From Acinetobacter baretiae (GTDB taxonomy: Bacteria; Pseudomonadota; Gammaproteobacteria; Pseudomonadales; Moraxellaceae), in contig NZ_VTDM01000028.1 of the NCBI RefSeq assembly GCF_015627105.1, positions 1 through 37,887 on the forward strand: a stretch of 37,887 nucleotides of DNA. The letters are read 5' to 3'. How positions within the stretch are numbered: position 1 is the first letter of the stretch; each line of letters starts with the position of its first letter. The notes beneath the pieces were generated by a model. That model was given only the letters and a program-made list of their open reading frames with translations. It searched no databases and was not told where the DNA came from. Positions 8,670 to 16,001 of this stretch are shown here, one piece after another. Position numbers and translations under genes: made by a program.

Positions 8670-9503
8670 CTACGGCGCTGTATAATTTAAGGTCGCAACA
8701 AATCGTTTTTGGCTTTCTCCTGAAAAAGCATCTTCAGGAAATGGCTCAACGTGTTTAATTGCTTGTAAACTTGAAAGTGCAGCTCGGTTTAACAACATAC
8801 TTTTAGATTTAGAGGCAATTCCTGAATCTAATACTTTCCCACTTCGATCAATTTGCAACCATACTTCAACATTTCCTTCTGGTCGCTCAAGTGATGCTTC
8901 TCGCCCTGTTGGATAACGTTTTTGTTGTTCAACTGCCGTTCTCACTTGCTGTAAATAACCTGTTTCAGCTGAACGATTACCCGCTGTTGCCGAAGCTACT
9001 GGCTTTGGTTTTTCTGCCTCTACAGGCTCAGCCTTCATTTTTGGAGCTTCTTGTGCTTTTTCAGCCACAGGGGCAGGCTTTTCTACTGGCGTTTCAACCA
9101 CTTTTTCAGGTACTTTTGCTTCAACAACTGGCGTTTTTTGAGTGTCTTGTGCTTTTGCCTCAACCTTTTTAGGTTCTACCTTTTCTACAGGTTTCACTTT
9201 TTCTACGGGTTTCACTTTAGGTTCGGGTTTTGGCTTAACAGGCTCAACCACTTTCGGTTTAGGTTTTTCTTCAATAATCGCATCTTCAGACGGTACTTCA
9301 GGTTCAGCCTGCACTACAGGCATAGGTGGTGTAACGACTGGTTCTGGCAATGTTGCCATGGTAATTTCAATCGGCTTTTCATCATATTTAGGTTCAACCT
9401 TCAGTACCTCAGGCTGAACTAAGAAAAGCAAATATGCACCTATGAAAACCGCAGGACACCAACTTAAAGCCCGTCGATGATGATAAACAACATACATACT
9501 CAT
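8670..9503 (-). CDS. tonB: TonB energy transducer
   Basis: A 277-residue protein with one N-terminal membrane segment (about residues 14-31) and a long periplasmic Pro/Lys/Glu/Val-rich spacer (about 45-165) with XPVEK repeats. The C-terminal TonB domain (about 185-277) includes QQKRYPTGREASLERPEG and VEVWLQIDRSGKV. The membrane segment lacks the conserved histidine (E. coli His20): the aligned stretch reads CPAVFIGAYLLF. The ATG follows the exbD stop by one base (TAGTATG). It presumably serves the receptor next to it and could also serve the three other receptors in the window. An 18-bp tandem duplication in the spacer suggests length variation. Confidence 0.93.
   Translation of the reverse strand: MSMYVVYHHRRALSWCPAVFIGAYLLFLVQPEVLKVEPKYDEKPIEITMATLPEPVVTPPMPVVQAEPEVPSEDAIIEEKPKPKVVEPVKPKPEPKVKPVEKVKPVEKVEPKKVEAKAQDTQKTPVVEAKVPEKVVETPVEKPAPVAEKAQEAPKMKAEPVEAEKPKPVASATAGNRSAETGYLQQVRTAVEQQKRYPTGREASLERPEGNVEVWLQIDRSGKVLDSGIASKSKSMLLNRAALSSLQAIKHVEPFPEDAFSGESQKRFVATLNYTAP
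9181..9216. repeat. 18-bp tandem duplication inside the tonB spacer
   Basis: Positions 9181-9198 and 9199-9216 are consecutive copies of ttttctacaggtttcact differing at one base (a versus g). They encode repeated KPVEKV units in the extended spacer of TonB. Such in-frame repeats can expand or contract by slippage without breaking the frame. Confidence 0.85.
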
Positions 9504-9504
9504 A

Positions 9505-9909
9505 CTAGACTTTCCGTGTGGCTAACGATACAGATGTAAAACCATCTGCACGCAAACGATCCATCACACTCACCAACTGCTCTACAGCCACACCTTTATC
9601 ACTATTAATAATCACAGCAATACTTTTACCTGCTTGTTGTTGTGATTTTAGTGATTGAACCAATTGGTCTATGCTTGTGTTCTGCCCATCTAATTGAATT
9701 TGATCTGCCAATAGCGTAACAATTGCCTTGGTTTGTGGCTTGAACGCTTGTGAGGTGGTTGCAGATGGTAATTGCGTTTTTAGGCCTTGTGATGGAATCA
9801 CATTTAAACTAATGAGCACAAAAAAAACCAACAGAAACATCATCACATCAATCATTGGAATCAGCTCGATATGTGGTTTTGCTTTTTTTGTTTCACTCCA
9901 ACTACGCAT
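9505..9909 (-). CDS. exbD: ExbD-type subunit of a TonB system
   Basis: Partner of ExbB in the proton-driven TonB motor. The 134-residue protein has a short cytoplasmic tail, one membrane helix PMIDVMMFLLVFFVLISL with the proton-path aspartate at residue 21 (Asp25 in E. coli), and a periplasmic domain ending GFTSVSLATRKV. I chose the ATG at 9909, preceded by GGTG at 6 bases. The open frame extends to 9963, but that would overlap the proposed PhoB sites and promoter and add 18 atypical residues. A start at 9921 is also possible. This is the first gene of the leftward operon running to cdh at 3786. Confidence 0.9.
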   Translation of the reverse strand: MRSWSETKKAKPHIELIPMIDVMMFLLVFFVLISLNVIPSQGLKTQLPSATTSQAFKPQTKAIVTLLADQIQLDGQNTSIDQLVQSLKSQQQAGKSIAVIINSDKGVAVEQLVSVMDRLRADGFTSVSLATRKV

Positions 9910-9940
9910 TATTTTCACCATTGCATATTTAATGCACCAC

Positions 9941-9985
9941 AGCATAGGCATGAAATATGACAAATCATTGATAAAATGATGACAG
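9941..9985 (-). promoter_or_regulatory. Candidate PhoB-dependent promoter of the exbD-tonB-receptor-exbB-pld-cdh operon
   Basis: Read on the minus strand, three consecutive 11-bp units occur: CTGTCATCATT (9985-9975), TTATCAATGAT (9974-9964) and TTGTCATATTT (9963-9953). The first seven bases match the PhoB half-site CTGTCAT at 7, 4 and 6 positions. A -10-like TATGCT lies at 9946-9941, exactly 10 bases past the last seven-base core, the usual Pho-box geometry. There is no good -35, as expected for an activated promoter. The exbD ATG follows at 9909. PhoB control is inferred from the motif only. Confidence 0.6.
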
Positions 9986-10120
9986 TTTGATTAAAATAAT
10001 TTTTTTAAAAATCATTGGCTTAAATCATAAAATCACCCAGAAACGAAAAAAACCACGCCTAAAAAAAGTATGGCATGGATAAATTTGAAATATAAATTCA
10101 CTAAATGGTTATTTTTTAGC

Positions 10121-10148
10121 TTGACCTTTTTAAAAAAGTGTATAGAAT
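10121..10148 (+). promoter_or_regulatory. Sigma-70 promoter of tRNA-Thr
   Basis: TTGACC at 10121-10126 and TAGAAT at 10143-10148 are separated by 16 bp. The predicted transcription start near 10155 is only a few bases before the mature tRNA 5' end at 10161. Confidence 0.75.
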
Positions 10149-10160
10149 TGCCACCACGTT

Positions 10161-10236
<76 letters not shown>

Positions 10237-10248
10237 ACGTATTTTTAT

Positions 10249-10278
10249 AGACCATCAATCACTTGATGGTCTTTTTTT
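10249..10278 (+). terminator. Intrinsic terminator of tRNA-Thr
   Basis: Ten-base arms agaccatcaa and ttgatggtct enclose a four-base tcac loop and are followed by a run of seven T (10272-10278). It lies 12 bases after the tRNA CCA. On the opposite strand there is no comparable T run, so it mainly serves the tRNA transcript rather than the leftward phytase gene ending at 10283. Confidence 0.9.
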
Positions 10279-10282
10279 ATGC

Positions 10283-12256
10283 CTACTCTGGTAGTTTTAA
10301 AGCCTGAGCAATACTTGTCCATGGTACATATTTAAAGTTTTGGTTACCTTCGGGCATACGCTTATGTCCATCTTGTGCCACAAACATCCCTGCTTGCCAG
10401 ACGCCCCCCATCGCAAAGCGACTCACTTCTAATCCATCTGTTTCAGAAATAGCATCAATATTTTTACTTAAATTCATTCCCACCTTAAAACGACCACGAT
10501 ATTGATAAGGGGCTGTTGCATCAATCACCACATAACTGTCATTGCCTTGGCTTGAAAACACCAAATAGCTATGTTGTTTTCCTTGGTAAATTCCCATGCC
10601 TTCAATATCATCTTTTACCCCATGCTCACCAACTGCAATCACCTTTTGTAAAGCTTCATTGTTTGATAAAAGACTCATACTCCATACCGCATGATCTTCT
10701 TCACCTAAGAAAATACGATCATTTGCATCATCCACGACACAACCTTCAGGCTGAGTTTTTACAGAAAAACGCTTCACTTCTGTGCCCTGAAGCTGTTTAT
10801 TTTTACCTGTAATTTTATATTGTATAAAAGTACCATCTTTATCATTTGGAATGGCAAAAATGTCTTTTTCACGGTTTTGATATAAACAAATACCATAAAT
10901 ATCTTTTAAGGTCGTTGATACTTCACCCAACACAGATACTTTTCCTGTGGTTTGATCAATAGCAAACACGTGTAAACTATTTCGATCTCGATTTGTTGCA
11001 ATCGCTATATCTATTAACTGATCTCCCCACATAAAGTGAGGACGAATATCAACATTGTTTAATCGCCCAACTGCTAAGTATTGGGTTTCTAAACCCTTGA
11101 GATCGTAAACTTGTAAACCACCTTGTTTATCTGTTCCTAACACTCTAGATTGAGCTGGATTTTTAATATTGTGCCAAATTGCAGGATCATCTGCGGCATC
11201 ACCTGCATGCGGTACACTCACTGTTTGTACTTCAGGTTGAACTGTCACGACATCTGTAGTTACAGCTTGAGCTGGCTTTTCATCAATACTCACTTCTTTT
11301 GCAGAAACTTGAGCCACTTTTATCTGATGATTATCATTTATTAAAAATTTAATTTGGCCTTGTGTGAACCACACCTGTAATTGTTGTGGTTTTTTCATGT
11401 CAGGCAATGACCATGTACGAAGATATGACCATTGTTTGCCTTTTTGCGCATACTGATAAATCAAATGTGCTTTTTCATCCAATACAAAAGCAGACTCACC
11501 TAATCGTGAAATTCCTGTAGGCATACGTTGTATATGGCCATAAGGTTGTATTAAGTCGACAATTTGACGTGAAAAAGGTTGTTCAGGATCTGCTGAATAT
11601 TGCCAAACCCCAATCCCTTCTTCATTCAATAAAATTTTACCTTGATGCTGATCAATCGCACATGCATTGGTGCCTACAGGTAAATAAAGTGAGCGTATTC
11701 GTTTAGGTTGTGAGAGTATTTTGTCATGTTGACCAACCACCCACTGCTCACCTTCGCCTTGTTCACCAATTAAAAATGTAAAAATATCTCTACTTTCATT
11801 TTTATATGTACACAGTGTGTCTATTTTAAACGTGGTTTTCGGTAATACAGTTGGTTTTGACCATGTGTTACTCTTAAAATCATAGCTATTGTTTACCACT
11901 TGCTGGGTATTTAAATCAACAACTTGCACTAAAATTTGTGATTCATTTAAAGCAGTATATGTTACCGAACCGAACTTACCCTCTATATGACTCAACACTT
12001 TATATTGTTGATCTAAAATACGCAGGCCTTGGGTTTTACTGCTTTGAAGCACAAATGCCTGTGGCCATGTTGGCATATTAATATGCTGTACTGCTTCAAC
12101 TTTAAAGTCTTTGTCTTGTATTGGAATAAAGTTCAAAGTACTGTCATTATGACGTACTTGACTTGTAGCCATAGCTGTTTCTTTGTGTTCAGGTGCCTGA
12201 TAACATGCAACGAGTGTCAGCATAAGACTACTGATTAATACCGTTTTTTTAAACAT
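10283..12256 (-). CDS. Two-domain beta-propeller phytase lipoprotein
   Basis: Predicted 3-phytase that releases phosphate from phytate in a calcium-dependent way. The N-terminal signal ends in LTLVAC (Cys18), a lipobox, so the enzyme is probably anchored to an outer or periplasmic membrane face. Residues from about 350 to the end form a canonical beta-propeller phytase: GDAADDPAIWHN, GTDKQGGLQVYDL, GRLNNVDIRPHF, GCVVDDANDRIFLGEED and DDIEGMGIY supply the acidic metal and phosphate ligands. About 300 preceding residues form a second, more divergent propeller-like half, as in known dual-domain phytases. It starts 21 bp after the upstream receptor gene with AAGGA at the ribosome site. The receptor-phytase pairing is a known arrangement. 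Confidence 0.9.
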   Translation of the reverse strand: MFKKTVLISSLMLTLVACYQAPEHKETAMATSQVRHNDSTLNFIPIQDKDFKVEAVQHINMPTWPQAFVLQSSKTQGLRILDQQYKVLSHIEGKFGSVTYTALNESQILVQVVDLNTQQVVNNSYDFKSNTWSKPTVLPKTTFKIDTLCTYKNESRDIFTFLIGEQGEGEQWVVGQHDKILSQPKRIRSLYLPVGTNACAIDQHQGKILLNEEGIGVWQYSADPEQPFSRQIVDLIQPYGHIQRMPTGISRLGESAFVLDEKAHLIYQYAQKGKQWSYLRTWSLPDMKKPQQLQVWFTQGQIKFLINDNHQIKVAQVSAKEVSIDEKPAQAVTTDVVTVQPEVQTVSVPHAGDAADDPAIWHNIKNPAQSRVLGTDKQGGLQVYDLKGLETQYLAVGRLNNVDIRPHFMWGDQLIDIAIATNRDRNSLHVFAIDQTTGKVSVLGEVSTTLKDIYGICLYQNREKDIFAIPNDKDGTFIQYKITGKNKQLQGTEVKRFSVKTQPEGCVVDDANDRIFLGEEDHAVWSMSLLSNNEALQKVIAVGEHGVKDDIEGMGIYQGKQHSYLVFSSQGNDSYVVIDATAPYQYRGRFKVGMNLSKNIDAISETDGLEVSRFAMGGVWQAGMFVAQDGHKRMPEGNQNFKYVPWTSIAQALKLPE

Positions 12257-12277
12257 AATCCTTAAACCATCATTGCA

Positions 12278-14767
12278 TTAGAAGTGTGTAAAAGTCAGTG
12301 CCAATTTATAAGTCGGCCCATATTTTTCATATTGTGCATTGAGCGCTTTTGAACCTGTGTAGGCGTAATACGCTTGATTTGTGACATTCCCTACATCTAA
12401 TTTAAGTTTTAATTGCGGGGTAATATTGTAATAGCTGCTAATATCTACAAAGAATTGACGATCATTATAAATATCGAGCGCAGGCTGACTCACATCAGTG
12501 ACTTGATAAACATTTGCTGACTTATAGTTTGCAGACACTTTCAAACCTGCCCGTTCTCCTTCCCACCCCAACAATGCATTACCCACAACATTTGATTGAC
12601 TCGGAAAACGAATATGGCGGGTGGTGTATGTATCTGAAATCGTGGCATCTGAATGACTGAACGTACTATTTAAGCCCCACACTAAACCATTCCATGGTGC
12701 AGGAAGCTGTTCCATTTTTTGTGAATAGGCAAGCTCTAAGCCATAAATTTTTGCTTGTTGACCATTTTTATAGGTCGTTACCGTATCAAAATCTGCCCAG
12801 CGGCCTTGGCCAGATAAATCTGTTTGATAGACAAAGTTTTTGATTTTTTTATAAAACACATTAGCCGACAAGGTACTTGCTGTACCAAAATAATGTTCCA
12901 CACTAAGGTCAAAATTGTTGGCTGTGAGTGGTTTTAAATCAGGATTACCAAATTCAGCTTCTAAGTCAGTATTACTAATATACATTCCGGGTGACGACTG
13001 AGCAAAGGTCGGACGAACCACTGTACTGGTGTATGCTGCACGCAATAACGTATTTTTATCTAGCTCATAACGTAGAGTAAGGTTGGGTAACCAATGCTGA
13101 TAATTTTGCTTGTGTGATGTCGATGATATTTTTTTATCAATATATCCATATCCTTGAGCAGTTTTCTTTGTTCCTTCAAAACGTAAACCAGCAATAATTC
13201 TTAATTGATCAATGTCTACAGTATTCATAAAATACAAAGCATTAATGTCTTCTTTGCTTTTAAAATCATTGACTGTAGATGCTTCAACATCCATATTCTT
13301 ATTTGGATCTAACCCCACCAAATGACTCTTAGCTGCGGCTTCATCAATAAAAGGGCCAAAGCTTGCTAGACTATAATCTGCACTTCCATAGAAATCATTG
13401 CTACCTAGATTTGTCGGTTTTTTATATACCCATTCATTTTCATCATTGGTTTTTTTACGATGGCTTATTTTACCGCCAAATTTAAACTGTGCCGAATACT
13501 GCGCTAGGCTGTAATCACGACTCAAATCTAGTTTAATATTTTTTTCTATATCTTTGGTCAGCGCTTGTTTTTCTTTAATACTGTTTAACGTGAAATTTTT
13601 GGCTTGATTTAAATCGCTGATATTTGAATTAAATACAGGTCGTTCAGTGTCTGAGTAACTCAAACCCTTAAATTTCCCTGTATATTCTGCACCAGATAAA
13701 CCTTGCGGGTCATGCTCTTTGGCTTCGCTATACCCCACTTGGCCTTCGACCACCCACAAACCAAGTTGTTGCTTACCGCCTAATACATATGACTGTATAG
13801 TTTGGTCCTCTTCACGTGCCTTTAAAGCACGAGTGACCTTTCCGGTACATGCAGTGTTCACCACACATGGAGAATCAAATTTCACATTACGTGCATAACG
13901 TGATTCGGTGTCATCAAAACTGCTATACAAGGTTTTTAAATAATATTGCCCCGAATCTGTACGCCAATCAAAATTGAGCCCTGCCCCTAAACGTTTACGC
14001 TCAATATCATAATAACGCATAGAAATTTTATTAATACCCTGTCCTGTCCAAGCACCTTCCGTTTCCACATTATCTGAACCAAATTTACGATTTTGATAAC
14101 TCAACGCAGCGGCCACACCAAAATTATCTTCACCACCAAATAGGTTAAAACGATTACTAATCGCACCAGAAAATTTTGGACTATATCGTTCACGTAAACT
14201 GTTATAACTGCCTTCAGCCGTGCCTGTATAAAACAATCCTTTATGATCAAAGGCAGAGAGGCTATTTACCTGTACTGTTCCCCCTAAAGAGTTGGCATCT
14301 AAATCGGGTGTCAGGGTTTTCACCACAGCCAAAGATTGCACCAATTCAGAAGGCAAAACATCAAGTGCTACACCACGGCGATTGCTTTCAGGTGCAGGTA
14401 CTAAAGTTCCATTAATCGTCACGGCATTTAAGTCAGCACTTAAACCGCGTACCGTAACAAAACGCCCTTCGCCCTGATCTCGCTCAACAGAAACACCCGG
14501 TAGTCGCTGTAATGCTTCTGCTGCATTATCATCGGGTAATTGACCAATGCCATCGGCATGTACCACACTGCTAATGCTGTCTGAACTTTGTTGTTCACGC
14601 AATGCTGCACTCATACTTGCAGCTTGCCCTGTACCTGTCACTTGAATGACACCAAGTGACTGCACCTCACTGTCTGCTGCATATGTTGGATTCAAAGCCA
14701 TGAGTGCTAAAACCAATGCACTAAATTGAAATGTATTCATATGTCTTTGTTGTTTTGAGTTACGCAT
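12278..14767 (-). CDS. TonB-dependent receptor linked to phytase
   Basis: An 829-residue outer-membrane receptor of the Xanthomonas/Caulobacter type (TIGR01782-like). The plug shows DNAAEALQRLPGVSVERDQG, FVTVRGLSADLNAVTINGTLV and LDANSLGGTVQV. A long barrel ends YKLALTFTHF. The signal peptide runs to about ALNPTYA. I prefer the ATG at 14767, which has GGGGTG 7 bases upstream. A TTG at 14782 would overlap that ribosome site. It is co-transcribed with the downstream phytase, so the likely ligand is phytate or a lower inositol phosphate, by inference from context. A candidate PhoB site lies upstream at 14819-14840. Confidence 0.9.
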   Translation of the reverse strand: MRNSKQQRHMNTFQFSALVLALMALNPTYAADSEVQSLGVIQVTGTGQAASMSAALREQQSSDSISSVVHADGIGQLPDDNAAEALQRLPGVSVERDQGEGRFVTVRGLSADLNAVTINGTLVPAPESNRRGVALDVLPSELVQSLAVVKTLTPDLDANSLGGTVQVNSLSAFDHKGLFYTGTAEGSYNSLRERYSPKFSGAISNRFNLFGGEDNFGVAAALSYQNRKFGSDNVETEGAWTGQGINKISMRYYDIERKRLGAGLNFDWRTDSGQYYLKTLYSSFDDTESRYARNVKFDSPCVVNTACTGKVTRALKAREEDQTIQSYVLGGKQQLGLWVVEGQVGYSEAKEHDPQGLSGAEYTGKFKGLSYSDTERPVFNSNISDLNQAKNFTLNSIKEKQALTKDIEKNIKLDLSRDYSLAQYSAQFKFGGKISHRKKTNDENEWVYKKPTNLGSNDFYGSADYSLASFGPFIDEAAAKSHLVGLDPNKNMDVEASTVNDFKSKEDINALYFMNTVDIDQLRIIAGLRFEGTKKTAQGYGYIDKKISSTSHKQNYQHWLPNLTLRYELDKNTLLRAAYTSTVVRPTFAQSSPGMYISNTDLEAEFGNPDLKPLTANNFDLSVEHYFGTASTLSANVFYKKIKNFVYQTDLSGQGRWADFDTVTTYKNGQQAKIYGLELAYSQKMEQLPAPWNGLVWGLNSTFSHSDATISDTYTTRHIRFPSQSNVVGNALLGWEGERAGLKVSANYKSANVYQVTDVSQPALDIYNDRQFFVDISSYYNITPQLKLKLDVGNVTNQAYYAYTGSKALNAQYEKYGPTYKLALTFTHF

Positions 14768-14806
14768 TACATGACACCCCAAGCGAAATTAAGTTTGCTA
14801 CGAGGC

Positions 14807-14840
14807 ACCATAAGTTTTAATTGTGAATGATCTGTGACAA
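14807..14840 (-). promoter_or_regulatory. Candidate PhoB-dependent promoter of the receptor-phytase operon
   Basis: On the minus strand, two 11-bp units, TTGTCACAGAT (14840-14830) and CATTCACAATT (14829-14819), resemble the PhoB repeat CTGTCAT at 5 and 4 of 7 positions. The -10-like TATGGT at 14812-14807 starts 10 bases after the second core. That is the same spacing, and nearly the same hexamer, as at the exbD promoter. Match quality is lower than for exbD, and support comes mainly from identical geometry and from the phytase context. Confidence 0.45.
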
Positions 14841-14860
14841 CATTTTTTTACATCGCACTT

Positions 14861-15004
14861 TTGAGCTATTTTCATCAGACTTTTGTTACAAAATGAGCTA
14901 TTTTGACGGTAAAAATGTTGTCAAACATGCTATTTTTCAGCCTAAAAGCCATGATAATGCATGAAATTGGCCAATTTAAAAAAAAATAATGAGCTATTTT
15001 GACT
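14861..15004. repeat. Phased operator-like array: tgagctattttgac motifs at multiples of 32 bp
   Basis: Copies occur at 14862-14875 (tgagctattttcat), 14892-14907 (aatgagctattttgac), around 14926-14940 (catgctatttttcag, weaker) and 14988-15003 (aatgagctattttgac, identical to the second). The shared gct triplet begins at 14865, 14897, 14929 and 14993, so intervals are 32, 32 and 64 bp. The slot expected at 14961 is occupied by diverged sequence. Spacing of about three helical turns places all copies on one DNA face between two divergent transcription units. The binding protein is unknown. The adjacent AraC-type regulator is one candidate. Confidence 0.7.
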
Positions 15005-15071
15005 CAAACATACGCCATCAAAACGTCATATTTATTTGTTTAACTATAAAAAAAACAGTCTATTTTTTAAT

Positions 15072-16001
15072 ATGCCGATTCCTTTATCTCGCCCGATCCA
15101 ATTTAGTCATTATCTTTATTTGCTTTCCCTTTTTTGCCTATTCGGTTTAATTTTATTTTTAATGTTTGGACAAATTAAACATATACCACAGTGGAATTGG
15201 GTTGATATTTTAGGTGAGGGAGGGTCAACACTATTTATTGGTTTTTGGATTGCATTACTTTTAAAAAGTCGCCCTCAAGGCTGTGTGACCAATTACATTT
15301 TTTTTGGTTTAAGTTTTATTTTTTTTCACCTTTGGATGGATACACTCGATGAGTTCATTCATTTGCCTAAAACCATTCATTGGAATGCTTGGCTCGAATC
15401 GGTTCCATTTCCAATTGGTATTGCACTGCTCACCATGGGTTTTATGTATTGGAAACAAGAACAATTGGCAATTGCAAAGCAATTGCTAAAAACAGAGCGT
15501 GTTTTTAGAGATCATCGTTTGTTTGATGCACTCACACCTTTAGCAGATGCACATTATTTTAAAGCACAGCTCAACAGCTTAATCAAAAATCAACAAGAAC
15601 ACAGCACTCACCAAATTATCTTAATCGACATGCAACAGTTTGATGCAATCAATAAGCAGCATGGTTTTCATGAAGGCTCTTTGATTTTAAAATATCTTTC
15701 ACAAATTTTGATTTTGAATCTTAGAACACAAGATTTAGTGTGCAGATTTGCAGGAGATCGTTTTGTTATTTTATTGCCCGAAACCACACAAGTCGAAGCA
15801 AGAAAAATAAGCCAACAATTAAAAAATGTGATTGCTCATAGTCAGTATTATGCAGAACATTCAACCCAAACGATTCCACTGGCTATTTATAGTGTATTCA
15901 CCCAATTAAACCACCCCAATGCAGCTTCGGTATTGCATGATTTAAATCAAAAACTACAACACGAAAAGCGATCCTACGCTATACATCAGGTCATACTCTA
16001 A
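15072..16001 (+). CDS. Membrane protein with degenerate GGDEF domain
   Basis: The N-terminal half (about residues 10-135) carries five hydrophobic helices of a membrane sensor-like module. The C-terminal half is a GGDEF domain with ILIDMQQFDAINKQHGFHEG and a signature reading RFAGDRF in place of RYGGEEF. The first glycine and the metal-binding glutamate are replaced (A and R), so diguanylate cyclase activity is unlikely. The inhibitory-site motif RxxD is intact as RTQD five residues before it, so it may still bind c-di-GMP. I use the ATG at 15072. A TTG at 15036 is possible, and no clear ribosome site favours either. It overlaps the next gene by one base (TAATG). Confidence 0.75.
   Translation: MPIPLSRPIQFSHYLYLLSLFCLFGLILFLMFGQIKHIPQWNWVDILGEGGSTLFIGFWIALLLKSRPQGCVTNYIFFGLSFIFFHLWMDTLDEFIHLPKTIHWNAWLESVPFPIGIALLTMGFMYWKQEQLAIAKQLLKTERVFRDHRLFDALTPLADAHYFKAQLNSLIKNQQEHSTHQIILIDMQQFDAINKQHGFHEGSLILKYLSQILILNLRTQDLVCRFAGDRFVILLPETTQVEARKISQQLKNVIAHSQYYAEHSTQTIPLAIYSVFTQLNHPNAASVLHDLNQKLQHEKRSYAIHQVIL

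Noticed and set aside
9051..9422. Long plus-strand open frames opposite tonB
   Set aside because: They are shadows of the repetitive Pro/Lys/Glu codons of tonB and translate to low-complexity Phe/Arg- or Gly/Ser-rich protein with no family resemblance.
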